Below are positions 50,919 to 62,083 of a stretch of DNA of 64,000 nt, in pieces. Source of the stretch: Mycolicibacterium palauense (GTDB lineage: Bacteria > Actinomycetota > Actinomycetes > Mycobacteriales > Mycobacteriaceae); assembly GCF_002592005.1 (NCBI RefSeq), contig NZ_NVQF01000018.1:19904-83903 (forward strand), in the 5' to 3' direction. The position numbers were made by a program, and so were the translations under genes. Numbering within the stretch: position 1 is the stretch's first letter; each line of letters starts with the position of its first letter. A model generated the notes under the pieces. That model was not told the DNA's origin, searched no databases, and worked only from the letters and a program-made list of their open reading frames with translations.

Positions 50919-52973
50919 ATGGTCGCATTTCGGCGGCGCCGACCGCACGCACCGGCCCCGGTCCGCCACTGGCTCGCGGCCGGGGTGCTCGCCGCCGGCC
51001 TGGGGGTCGCGATGCTTGCCGGAACCGGTACCGCGGCCGCCAGTCCCGGCGAATCGGGATCCCCGGGTGCCGCGGGGTCCGGCGCCGATCGGGCGGGCGA
51101 CCGGGGGACTTCGGGTGCGATATCGACGTCGCGGGTGCGGGGCGAACGAGAGCGGTATCAGGTCGGCCGGCCCGGGGCGGACATGCGCGACCGCGACGGT
51201 GCCGCCGCGGGAAACCGCGCCTCGTATGGTCTGCGGCGCAGCCGTGCCGAACGGGCCGCCGAGGAACGCGGCATGAGCGAGGCCGAGGCCGACCGCAGCG
51301 TCCGCGCTGACGAGTCCGACACCTTCACCGGAGGTGATGAGTCCGAGGCTGTCAACGGGGGTGGCGAGTCCGAGGCCGACCGCAGCGTCCGCGCTGACGA
51401 GTCCGACACCTTCACCGGGGGTGGCGAGTCCGAAACGGTCGCCGGGGGTGAGTCCGAAACGGTCGCCGGAGGTGGCCAGTCCGAGACCGAAGAGTCCGGT
51501 GCCACCGACGACCCGGTGTCCGATGCCGACGGAGCGCCCGCCGACGAGGTCGGCGAGCCCGAGACCGAAGGGCCCGGCGAATCCGAGAGCGCGCAGGACG
51601 GCCCCGTCATCGGCGATGCCGATGCCACCGAGGACCAGGACGCTGCGCCGCCGTCCGGCACCGGCCAGGAGGCCGACGACGCGGCCGACCCAGGTCGGGA
51701 CGTGGGTGCGGACATGGTCGTCGCCGGCGGACAGGGGGCCGGTGCCACCGATACCGGGACGTCCGAGCTGCGCGGCGCCGGTGTCGCGGCCGGAACCAGC
51801 ACCGAAAGCGCCGGGCCGGGGCCGGCACCGGCCACCGCGGCGGATGCCGCTTCACCGGCCACCGCGGCGGATGCCGCTTCACCGGCCACCGCGGCGGATG
51901 CCGCTTCTGCGACGACCGCGGCGGCTACCGCTGCACCAGCCACGGCGGACACCGCTGCACCGGCCACGGCGGACACCGCAGAGGTGCCGGGCACCCGCGT
52001 GACGGTCGGTTCGATGATCGCCGACTTCCTGTACTCCCTCGGACTGCGTCTGCAGCTGAGCCCGCACTTCCTGGCCATCCCGGTGCCCGACTTCATGTCG
52101 GCCTGGTGGCTGGGCGTGCGGGAACGCATCTACGGCGAGCCGGTGGGTGATCCGGTGACGCCCACCGAGCCGGTGGACCCCGACCCGCCGTCGGCGCCGG
52201 ACCACGACCCCGAACTGCTGTGGGAGACGAACTTCGACGACCTGGCCGAGACGCTGACCCGCTGGGGTCTGCAAAGCGGCCGCTGGGGTCAGTCCGCGGG
52301 GGAGAACCAGTACTACACCGACGGCGACAACATCTTCATCGACGAGGAGGGGAACCTCGTCATCGAGGCCCGGGCCGAGACGCCGCCGGACGGGGCGGAG
52401 GCACCGAACGACTACACCTCGGCGCGTGTGGTCACCTACGGCAAGCAGACCGTGGAGGTCGGTACGCGGATCGTGGCACGCATGCAGCTGCCCTATACGC
52501 AGGGGACGTTGCCGGCCTTCTGGATGGTGGGGCTGGAACCCGGCCACGAATTCGACTGGCCCCGCCAGGGCGAGATCGACATCGTCGAGCTGCCGGGCCT
52601 CGGCGGCGAGGACGCGAGTACGACGTGGACGGGCAATATCCACGGACCTTCCGAATCGGACAATACCGTCGACGTCAAACTTCAGGGAAATGACGCCGAT
52701 CTGGGCGTCGACCTCTCGGAGGGATTTCACGACTACGGGATCGATTGGCATACCGACCGAATTGTCTGGCACGTGGACGGTGCCGAGGTAGCCGAGATCA
52801 ACCAGGATGAATACGAGGCGCTCGGCGGCGATTGGACGGCATTTTCCGGTGCCTGGTCGTATTACCTGATTCTCAACGTGGCTGTCGGGAATCCGTGGAC
52901 TGGTGACCCGGACGTGTCATCGGAATTTCCGGCGCAGATGAAAGTCGACTGGGTGCGCGCCTATGCGCTGTGA
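50919..52973 (+). CDS. Secreted GH16 family glycoside hydrolase with a repetitive acidic region
   Basis: A 684-residue protein. Residues about 1-42 are a signal peptide (RRRRPHAPAPVRH, then the hydrophobic LAAGVLAAGLGVAMLAG, cleavage near TAAAS). A disordered Glu/Asp/Gly/Ser/Ala-rich region with tandem repeats runs to about residue 355. Then VGSMIADFLYSLGLRLQLSP forms a short conserved helix, and the last 260 residues are a GH16 jelly roll with the catalytic GEIDIVE motif and a terminal MKVDWVRAYAL strand. It is probably an endo-beta-1,3-glucanase or related enzyme acting outside the cell. ATG 50919 is chosen because the signal peptide follows it; an upstream GTG at 50865 is in frame. Confidence 0.85.
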   Translation: MVAFRRRRPHAPAPVRHWLAAGVLAAGLGVAMLAGTGTAAASPGESGSPGAAGSGADRAGDRGTSGAISTSRVRGERERYQVGRPGADMRDRDGAAAGNRASYGLRRSRAERAAEERGMSEAEADRSVRADESDTFTGGDESEAVNGGGESEADRSVRADESDTFTGGGESETVAGGESETVAGGGQSETEESGATDDPVSDADGAPADEVGEPETEGPGESESAQDGPVIGDADATEDQDAAPPSGTGQEADDAADPGRDVGADMVVAGGQGAGATDTGTSELRGAGVAAGTSTESAGPGPAPATAADAASPATAADAASPATAADAASATTAAATAAPATADTAAPATADTAEVPGTRVTVGSMIADFLYSLGLRLQLSPHFLAIPVPDFMSAWWLGVRERIYGEPVGDPVTPTEPVDPDPPSAPDHDPELLWETNFDDLAETLTRWGLQSGRWGQSAGENQYYTDGDNIFIDEEGNLVIEARAETPPDGAEAPNDYTSARVVTYGKQTVEVGTRIVARMQLPYTQGTLPAFWMVGLEPGHEFDWPRQGEIDIVELPGLGGEDASTTWTGNIHGPSESDNTVDVKLQGNDADLGVDLSEGFHDYGIDWHTDRIVWHVDGAEVAEINQDEYEALGGDWTAFSGAWSYYLILNVAVGNPWTGDPDVSSEFPAQMKVDWVRAYAL
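51285..51418 (+). repeat. 87-bp-period direct repeat in the GH16 gene
   Basis: The 47 bases at 51285-51331 recur at 51372-51418 (period 87, 29 codons), repeating EADRSVRADESDTFTG. More diverged GGGESE units follow to about 51480. Confidence 0.85.
51827..51907 (+). repeat. 27-bp in-frame tandem repeat, 3 exact copies, in the GH16 gene
   Basis: Units start at 51827, 51854 and 51881 and encode repeats of PATAADAAS. Two 24-bp units (gcaccrgccacggcggacac plus cgct) follow. Confidence 0.9.
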
Positions 52974-53044
52974 CGATTCTGCGCGCTGGTGGCCGCGCGG
53001 TGAAGCTGGGAACATGGCCGGTGTGACCCAACGTTAGGAGAGAC

Positions 53045-53401
53045 GTGGCTACTCAAGACATCACCGCCGAGCAATTCAACGACATCATCAACGGCAACGA
53101 AATCGTGCTGGTCGATTTCTGGGCGTCGTGGTGCGGGCCGTGCAAGTCGTTCGCACCCACCTTCAAGGCGTCCTCGGAGAAGCACCCCGATGTGGTGTTC
53201 GCCAAGGTGGACACCGAGGCCGAGCAGGAACTGGCCTCGGCCGCCCAGATCCGCTCCATTCCCACGCTGATGGCCTTCAAGAAGGGCAATCTGCTGTTCA
53301 ACCAGCCCGGTGCCCTTCCGCCGGCCGCGCTCGAGGACCTCATCCAGCAGGTCAAGGACTTCGACGTCGAGGCAGCGATCGCCGAACAGAACGCCGAATA
53401 G
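53045..53401 (+). CDS. trxA: Thioredoxin
   Basis: A 118-residue protein with the WASWCGPCKSF redox site at about residues 29-39 and the cis-Pro loop RSIPTLMAFKKG. The start is GTG 53045 after AGGAGAG. It corresponds to Rv1470 TrxA by synteny. No thioredoxin reductase gene follows, and the C-terminus (VEAAIAEQNAE) is longer than in E. coli Trx. Confidence 0.93.
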   Translation: MATQDITAEQFNDIINGNEIVLVDFWASWCGPCKSFAPTFKASSEKHPDVVFAKVDTEAEQELASAAQIRSIPTLMAFKKGNLLFNQPGALPPAALEDLIQQVKDFDVEAAIAEQNAE

Positions 53402-53442
53402 CCCGGGGACAAACCCGGCATCACCGCACGCACGGCGCGCGA

Positions 53443-53448
53443 TAGCGT
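53443..53448 (+). promoter_or_regulatory. -10 element for echA12 (leaderless type)
   Basis: TAGCGT with seven bases to the GTG at 53456. It decides the start. Confidence 0.5.
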
Positions 53449-53455
53449 GCTGTGC

Positions 53456-54283
53456 GTGAGTGCTGACGCTGAGACCCAGTTCGTCCTGGTGGAGCGGCCG
53501 CGACCGCACGTCGCCCTGATCACGCTGAACCGGCCCGAGCGGATGAACTCGATGGCGTTCGACGTGATGGTCCCGTTGCGCCGGGTGCTCGACGAGGTGA
53601 CCCACGACAACTCGGTGCGCGCGGTGGTGCTCACCGGAGCAGGGCGCGGATTCTCCTCGGGAGCCGACCACAAGTCGGCGGGCAGCGTCCCCCATGTCGA
53701 CGGGCTGACCCGTCCCACGTTCGGGTTGCGCTCGATGCAGGTGCTCGACGAGGTCATCCTGGCCCTGCGCAAGCTGCATCAGCCGGTGATCGCCGCGGTC
53801 AACGGCGCGGCGATCGGCGGGGGACTGTGCCTGGCCCTGGCCTGCGACATCCGCGTGGCCGCCCGGAGTGCCTATTTCCGGGCCGCCGGCATCAGCAACG
53901 GGCTGACCGCCAGCGAACTCGGGCTTAGTTTCCTGTTGCCCCGCGCCATCGGCTCTTCGCGGGCGTTCGAGATGATGCTGACCGGCCGGGACGTCGATGC
54001 GGACGAGGCCGAGCGCATCGGGCTGGTCTCCCGCCAGGTGCCCGACACCGACCTGCTGCAGACCTGCTATTCGATGGCCGAACGCATCGCCGGCTTCTCG
54101 CGGCCGGGTATCGAGTTGACCAAGCGCACGCTATGGACTGGACTGGACGCCGCTACCCTTGAGGGGCACATGCAGGCGGAAGGCCTGGGCCAACTCTACG
54201 TACGCCTGCTCACGTCGAACTTCGAAGAAGCGGTGGCGGCGCGCGCGGAGCAGCGGCCCCCGGACTTCACCGACGACAAATAA
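53456..54283 (+). CDS. echA12: Enoyl-CoA hydratase/isomerase family protein
   Basis: A 275-residue crotonase-fold protein. Oxyanion-hole segments are GAGRGFSSGADHKSAG and NGAAIGGGLCLALACDIRVA. The catalytic Glu positions of classical hydratases are not obvious (SELGLSFLLPRAIGSSRAFE carries the second-site Glu). By synteny it is EchA12 (Rv1472). GTG 53456 follows a -10 by seven bases; an in-frame ATG-like start at 53447 lies on the promoter. Confidence 0.9.
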   Translation: MSADAETQFVLVERPRPHVALITLNRPERMNSMAFDVMVPLRRVLDEVTHDNSVRAVVLTGAGRGFSSGADHKSAGSVPHVDGLTRPTFGLRSMQVLDEVILALRKLHQPVIAAVNGAAIGGGLCLALACDIRVAARSAYFRAAGISNGLTASELGLSFLLPRAIGSSRAFEMMLTGRDVDADEAERIGLVSRQVPDTDLLQTCYSMAERIAGFSRPGIELTKRTLWTGLDAATLEGHMQAEGLGQLYVRLLTSNFEEAVAARAEQRPPDFTDDK

Positions 54284-54312
54284 CGCAGACGCAATCGGCA
54301 GGAGTGTGACCC

Positions 54313-55941
54313 GTGATCACCGCAACGGACCTGGAGGTCCGCGCCGGCGCGCGCACGCTGCTGTTGGCCGAGGGGCCGGCGTTGCGGGTGCAGCCCGGCG
54401 ACCGCATCGGGCTCGTTGGCCGCAATGGGGCGGGCAAGACCACGACGATGCGGATCCTGGCCGGCGAGGGTGAACCGTACGCCGGGAGCCTGATGCGCAG
54501 CGGCGAGATCGGATACCTGCCGCAGGATCCGAAGGAGGGCGACCTCGACGTGCTGGCCCGTGACCGGGTGCTCTCGGCGCGCGGCCTCGACACCCTGCTC
54601 TCCGATCTGGAGAAGCAGCAGGTGCTGATGGCCGAGGTGGCCGACGAGACCGCGCGGGACAAGGCGGTGCGACGCTACGGCCAGCTCGAGGAGCGTTTCG
54701 CGGCGCTGGGCGGGTACGCCGCCGAGAGCGAGGCCGGCCGGATCTGCGCAAGCCTGGGGCTTCCCGAACGGGTGCTGACCCAACCGCTGCGCACGCTCTC
54801 CGGCGGCCAGCGGCGCCGGATCGAGCTGGCGCGCATTCTGTTCGCGGCGTCCGACAGCGGGGCGGGCTCGGCCACCACGCTGCTGCTCGACGAGCCGACC
54901 AACCATCTCGACGCCGATTCCATCGGCTGGCTTCGGGACTTCCTGCACAACCACACCGGCGGGCTGGTGGTCATCAGTCACAACGTCGACCTCCTGGCCG
55001 ACGTCGTCAATCGGGTCTGGTTCCTCGATGCGGTACGCGGGGAGGTCGACGTCTACAACATGGGCTGGCAGAAGTACCTCGACGCACGCGCCACCGACGA
55101 GCAGCGACGCCGCCGGGAACGCGCCAACGCCGAACGCAAGGCGTCCGCGCTGCGCAGCCAGGCCGCCAAGATGGGCGCCAAGGCCACCAAAGCGGTGGCG
55201 GCGCAGAACATGTTGCGCCGCGCGGACCGGATGCTGGCCTCTCTGGAGGACGAGCGGGTCGCCGACAAGGTGGCGCGCATCAAGTTCCCCACACCGGCGC
55301 CCTGCGGGCGCACACCGCTGGTGGTCAAGGGACTCACCAAGAACTACGGGTCGCTGGAGGTGTTCACCGGCGTGGATCTGGCCATCGACCGCGGCTCGCG
55401 GGTGGTGGTCCTGGGGCTCAACGGTGCCGGGAAGACGACGCTGCTGCGATTGCTCGCCGGCGTGGAGGTTCCCGACTCCGGAGGGTTGGAGCCGGGGCAC
55501 GGCCTCAAGATCGGCTACTTCGCCCAGGAACACGACACCCTCGACGATCACGCCACGGTCTGGGAGAACATCCGCCACGCCGCACCCGACACCGGCGAGC
55601 AGGAGCTGCGAGGACTGTTGGGTGCGTTCATGTTCACCGGTCCCCAGTTGGACCAGCCGGCCGGGACCCTCTCCGGCGGCGAGAAGACCCGACTGGCGCT
55701 GGCGGGCCTGGTCGCCTCGACGGCCAATGTGCTGCTGCTCGACGAGCCGACGAACAACCTCGATCCCGCCTCGCGGGAGCAGGTGCTCGACGCGTTGCGC
55801 AGCTACGCCGGTGCCGTCGTCCTGGTGACCCACGATCCCGGGGCCGCCGAGGCCCTGGATCCGCAACGGGTGGTTCTGCTGCCCGACGGCACCGAGGACT
55901 TCTGGTCCGAGGAATATCGCGACCTCATCGAGCTGGCCTGA
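54313..55941 (+). CDS. ABC-F family ATPase (Rv1473-like)
   Basis: A 542-residue soluble protein with two ABC domains and no membrane part. Walker A motifs: GRNGAGKTTTMRIL and GLNGAGKTTLLRLL; signatures LSGGQRRRIELA and LSGGEKTRLALA; Walker B LLLDEPTNHLD and LLLDEPTNNLD. The linker between domains (about residues 245-325) is Arg/Lys-rich and helical, as in ribosome-binding ABC-F factors. A role in translation or antibiotic protection is inferred; M. tuberculosis Rv1473 is annotated as a macrolide transporter ATPase. Confidence 0.9.
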   Translation: MITATDLEVRAGARTLLLAEGPALRVQPGDRIGLVGRNGAGKTTTMRILAGEGEPYAGSLMRSGEIGYLPQDPKEGDLDVLARDRVLSARGLDTLLSDLEKQQVLMAEVADETARDKAVRRYGQLEERFAALGGYAAESEAGRICASLGLPERVLTQPLRTLSGGQRRRIELARILFAASDSGAGSATTLLLDEPTNHLDADSIGWLRDFLHNHTGGLVVISHNVDLLADVVNRVWFLDAVRGEVDVYNMGWQKYLDARATDEQRRRRERANAERKASALRSQAAKMGAKATKAVAAQNMLRRADRMLASLEDERVADKVARIKFPTPAPCGRTPLVVKGLTKNYGSLEVFTGVDLAIDRGSRVVVLGLNGAGKTTLLRLLAGVEVPDSGGLEPGHGLKIGYFAQEHDTLDDHATVWENIRHAAPDTGEQELRGLLGAFMFTGPQLDQPAGTLSGGEKTRLALAGLVASTANVLLLDEPTNNLDPASREQVLDALRSYAGAVVLVTHDPGAAEALDPQRVVLLPDGTEDFWSEEYRDLIELA

Positions 55942-56056
55942 GCCCGGCGCGACCCAACAACGGAGCGCCACCGCCGATTTGGTGATTTCTGTCACACTGC
56001 CGGTCGTGGCTTCCTACGCTGGATCCGGCGGGGTCGGTACAGCCGGGGAGGCGTCG

Positions 56057-56248
56057 ATGAGGAAGCCCGACAAGGCGCGCGAGCAGCTGATCAGGGAAAT
56101 ACGCAACGCCTACGAACGCGGCGCCAGCATCCGGTCGCTGGTGGCCTCCACCGGCCGGTCTTACGGTTCGATTCACAGCATGCTGCGTGAATCGGGAACG
56201 GCGATGCGCAGTCGCGGCGGACCCAACCACCGGACCCGGCGCGACTGA
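56057..56248 (+). CDS. Small helix-turn-helix protein (Rv1473A-like)
   Basis: A 63-residue basic protein: REQLIREIRNAYERGASIRS then LVASTGRSYGSIHSMLRESG, a resolvase/transposase-type HTH. It corresponds to M. tuberculosis Rv1473A in place and length. The ATG at 56057 has GGGGAGG upstream. A DNA-binding role is inferred; the target is unknown. Confidence 0.82.
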   Translation: MRKPDKAREQLIREIRNAYERGASIRSLVASTGRSYGSIHSMLRESGTAMRSRGGPNHRTRRD

Positions 56249-56286
56249 CGGCGGCACCGCGGGGGCGAGGTCTGCCGAGCCTCGGG

Positions 56287-56652
56287 TCAGGAACGGTCGG
56301 TCCGCAGACCGGTGACGCGGTCGAAACGGTGTACGGCGGCGGGATCGGCCGACAGGCACACCGTGGCGCCCGGCCGCAGACCGGCGAGTTGACCCGCATC
56401 GACTTTACCGGCCGCGGCGGCCGCGGCCCGTGCGGCGAAGGAGGGCTCGGTGGATTTACCGCCCAGGGCGATGGCCCCACCGAGCACCCTCCGCGCGATG
56501 CCCTCACTCTCCAGCTTCTCGATGTCCCGGCGGATCGTCATCGCCGACACACCGAATTCCGTTGCCAACGACGTGAAGTCGACTTCGCGGTCGGCGTCGA
56601 TCCGTTCCGCGATCGCCGCGCGCCGCAGGTGTGCGCTCATGCCGTTGGCCAT
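56287..56652 (-). CDS. Short DeoR-type HTH protein, probably truncated
   Basis: A 121-residue protein. Residues about 8-60 are a DeoR winged HTH (LRRAAIAERIDADREVDFTS, LATEFGVSAMTIRRDIEKLE, GGAIALGG). DeoR repressors are normally about 250 residues with a sugar-phosphate sensor domain; here only the start of that domain remains (GATVCLSADPAAV) and the frame stops. It is convergent with the small HTH gene at 56248, so there is no room for the missing part. It may be a decayed gene or a minimal DNA-binding remnant. Confidence 0.6.
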   Translation of the reverse strand: MANGMSAHLRRAAIAERIDADREVDFTSLATEFGVSAMTIRRDIEKLESEGIARRVLGGAIALGGKSTEPSFAARAAAAAAGKVDAGQLAGLRPGATVCLSADPAAVHRFDRVTGLRTDRS

Positions 56653-56726
56653 GCTGCGAAGCTTAGGGCAGTGGCCGGTCCTAATGTGAACCGATCACAG
56701 ATCTCACATGTGCAGTGCGTTGTCGA

Positions 56727-57449
56727 TCACTTCGCCTTGATGGCGTTCTCCACCTCGTCGGCGGGGATCTCCTTGGTGCAGAAGAACCAATCCTCACACT
56801 GCACGTCGGATTCGGTGCCCGACATCCGTTCGGCGGCCACACCGCAGGAACCGGCGGTCGGCACAATGACCCGGTCGCCGGGCCGCCAGTCCGCCGGCGT
56901 GGCCACACCGAAGTGATCGGCGGCCTGCAGTGCCTTGACCACCCGCAGCAGCTCGTCGAAGTTGCGGCCGAGGCTCAGCGGGTAGTAGATGATGGTCCGG
57001 ATCACGCCCTCGGGGTCGATGACGAACACCGCGCGGACGGCCTTGGTGGAGTCCTCGCCGGGCATGATCATGCCGTACTTGCCCGCCACCTCCATCGTGA
57101 TGTCCTCGATCAGGGGGAAGGTCACCTCGACGTTCTTCATGTCGCGGAAGGTGATCTTGTCCTTGATCGTCCGGAGCCACGCGATGTGGCTGTAGAGGCC
57201 GTCGACCGACAGGCCGACCAGCTTGGTGTTGTAGGCGGCGAACTGGTCCTGCATCGACGCGAACGTCATGAACTCACTGGTGCACACCGGGGTGAAGTCG
57301 GCCGGGTGCGAGAACAGGATCACCCAGCTGCCGGCGTAGTCGGCCGGGAAGTTGATCTCGCCCTGGGTGGTCACGGCGGTGAACTCGGGTGCGGGATCAC
57401 CGATGCGCGGCATCGGTGCGGCCGGTTGCGGTCCCTCGACGGTGGTCAT
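56727..57449 (-). CDS. Prx6-type peroxiredoxin
   Basis: A 240-residue peroxide reductase of the AhpC/Prx6 class. The peroxidatic Cys is C56 in SHPADFTPVCTSEF, and the conserved Arg is in LSLGRNFDELLRVV. The C-terminal arm has extra Cys (GSCGVAAE and CEDWFFCTK), as in archaeal and bacterial Prx6 proteins that use a resolving Cys. ATG 57449 is chosen because AAAGGAG lies eight bases before it; an ATG at 57465-57467 lacks one. Upstream are a 22-bp palindrome and an IdeR-like half box, so metal or sulfur control is possible. Confidence 0.88.
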   Translation of the reverse strand: MTTVEGPQPAAPMPRIGDPAPEFTAVTTQGEINFPADYAGSWVILFSHPADFTPVCTSEFMTFASMQDQFAAYNTKLVGLSVDGLYSHIAWLRTIKDKITFRDMKNVEVTFPLIEDITMEVAGKYGMIMPGEDSTKAVRAVFVIDPEGVIRTIIYYPLSLGRNFDELLRVVKALQAADHFGVATPADWRPGDRVIVPTAGSCGVAAERMSGTESDVQCEDWFFCTKEIPADEVENAIKAK

Positions 57450-57472
57450 GATTGGCACTCCTTTCATCGTGG

Positions 57473-57494
57473 TTTATACCCCGTGGGGTATAAA
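57473..57494. promoter_or_regulatory. CsoR/CstR-like palindromic operator before the peroxiredoxin
   Basis: Two perfect 10-bp arms, TTTATACCCC and GGGGTATAAA, about a GT centre, 24 bp before the peroxiredoxin start. The TACCCC..GGGGTA core resembles operators of the CsoR/RicR/CstR (copper or persulfide) family. No such regulator gene is in the window. Confidence 0.6.
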
Positions 57495-57500
57495 TCAATG

Positions 57501-57519
57501 ATGGCACAGGCTTGCCTAA
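57501..57519 (-). promoter_or_regulatory. Partial IdeR-like iron box before the peroxiredoxin
   Basis: Read on the minus strand it is TTAGGCAAGCCTGTGCCAT: the first half-site is intact and the second is degenerate (12 of 19 to consensus). It lacks the fused -10 seen at the other three boxes. Confidence 0.35.
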
Positions 57520-57574
57520 CTTGTCACGGGTGAATGGCCTCACTCAGAGGACGAAGGTCCCTCGTTGCCGGTGG

Positions 57575-58138
57575 TCAGCGTTGGCGCACCGAATCCTCCA
57601 CCAGGTCGAGCACGGCGGAGAGTCGCGTCGCGTCCTCGCCGGCGGCCAGGCGCGCGACCAGACCGTCGAGCACCAGATCGAGGTAGACCTGCAGCACCTC
57701 GCCGGGCACATCATCGCGAAGCCGCCCGGCCTCCTTTTGGCGGCGCAGCCGGTCGTGGGTGGCCGCCGACAGCTCGGCGGACCGCTCGGCCCAGCCCCGG
57801 CTGAACACCGGATCGTTGCGCAGCTTGCGGGCGATCTCCAAACGTGTTGCCAACCAATCGAACTGCTCGGGCGCGGCGAGCAGATCGCGCATCACCTGAA
57901 TCAGCCCCTCCCGCGAGGCGACATCGGCCATGCGCTCGGCATCCTCGCGGGCCAACTCGAAGAACAGCGAGTCCTTGTCCCGGAAGTGGTGGAAGATCGC
58001 CCCCCGGGACAGTCCGATGGTCTGCTCGAGGCGGCGCACCGTCGCCTTGTCATAGCCGTATTCGGCGAAACAGCGACGGGCGCCGTCGAGGATCTGGCGG
58101 CGGCGGGCCGCCAGGTGGTCCTCACTGACCCTAGGCAT
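57575..58138 (-). CDS. acnR: AcnR, TetR-type repressor of aconitase
   Basis: A 187-residue regulator. The HTH is in residues about 12-55 (RRRQILDGARRCFAEYGYDK, then GLSRGAIFHHFRDKDSLFFE). It follows acn by 42 bp on the same strand, as in M. tuberculosis (Rv1474c) and Corynebacterium. AcnR represses acn in response to citrate/metal in Corynebacterium; a matching operator lies on the acn promoter here. Confidence 0.93.
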   Translation of the reverse strand: MPRVSEDHLAARRRQILDGARRCFAEYGYDKATVRRLEQTIGLSRGAIFHHFRDKDSLFFELAREDAERMADVASREGLIQVMRDLLAAPEQFDWLATRLEIARKLRNDPVFSRGWAERSAELSAATHDRLRRQKEAGRLRDDVPGEVLQVYLDLVLDGLVARLAAGEDATRLSAVLDLVEDSVRQR

Positions 58139-58180
58139 CGGAGGGCATCTCGTCGGGCTGGATTCCGGTCCGACGCCGAA

Positions 58181-61326
<3,146 letters not shown>

Positions 61327-61884
61327 ATGACGGGTTGGGGCCCCGAAGTGGTGCCGGCGGGCTCGCTCGTCGCCGTTCCGGTGCCGGCCTACATCCCCGG
61401 CGACGTCGACATCGAGGCGGTCAAGGCCGAGGTGGCCGCCGACGGCGTCAGTGCCCCGGCGGCCGACCAACCCGGTCTGCTCCAGGTCGTCGAGGAGGCT
61501 GCGGCGCAGGGCATCGATCTCAAGATCGTCGTGATCGAGCACAATCCGCCCATCGACACGCCGCTGCGCGATATCGCCACCGCGGTGGGCGAGGCCAATC
61601 CGGGCTCGACGGTGCTGGTGATGAGTCCGTCCTACGCCGGGACCTACAGCCCGACCTACGACCGCGTCACCCTGGAGGCCGGCGAGGACCTGGCCAAGAC
61701 CGGCAATCCGGTGCAGTCCTCACAGAATTTTCTCAGTCAGCTGAATACGCCGGATTTCCCCTGGACCGGTCTCACCATTGTGCTGCTGATCGCCGTATTT
61801 CTGGCGGCCATTGTGACCCGCGTCCTGCAGGTCAAAGGCAAACGAGAAGAGCCTACTGAAAGTGCTTCCACCAGCGGTGATTAG
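61327..61884 (+). CDS. Rv1476-like membrane protein
   Basis: A 185-residue protein of unknown function, always beside ripA in mycobacteria. A soluble alpha/beta domain (DLKIVVIEHNPPIDTPLRDI, STVLVMSPSYAGTYSPTYDR) resembles TPM-type folds. It is followed by one membrane helix (about 143-165, WTGLTIVLLIAVFLAAIVT) and a basic tail. The ATG at 61327 follows AGGAAGG by six bases. Upstream in-frame starts lie before this ribosome site. Confidence 0.82.
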   Translation: MTGWGPEVVPAGSLVAVPVPAYIPGDVDIEAVKAEVAADGVSAPAADQPGLLQVVEEAAAQGIDLKIVVIEHNPPIDTPLRDIATAVGEANPGSTVLVMSPSYAGTYSPTYDRVTLEAGEDLAKTGNPVQSSQNFLSQLNTPDFPWTGLTIVLLIAVFLAAIVTRVLQVKGKREEPTESASTSGD

Positions 61885-61927
61885 CCGACATCGCAGATCA
61901 CCGGCAAATTAAGAACATCACCATTTG

Positions 61928-61965
61928 GTCACAACGCAATTAATTACATTATTGTAATTTGTGAC
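61928..61965. promoter_or_regulatory. AT-rich nested inverted repeats upstream of ripA
   Basis: GTCACA (61928-61933) pairs with TGTGAC (61960-61965), and inside them AATTACA-TTAT-TGTAATT (61942-61959) is a perfect palindrome. GTCACA-type sites are typical of MtrA; ripA is an MtrA target in M. tuberculosis. Assignment to MtrA is tentative. Confidence 0.4.
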
Positions 61966-62083
61966 TCATGTTTCATTAGCGACAGCTGTGACGTACGGTG
62001 CGAACGGTGCCTATTGATATAGGTGTGTCTGTAGTGATTACTGGGTGCATGCGCCACCCGGTCCCGTTCAGCCCTGAGGAGAC

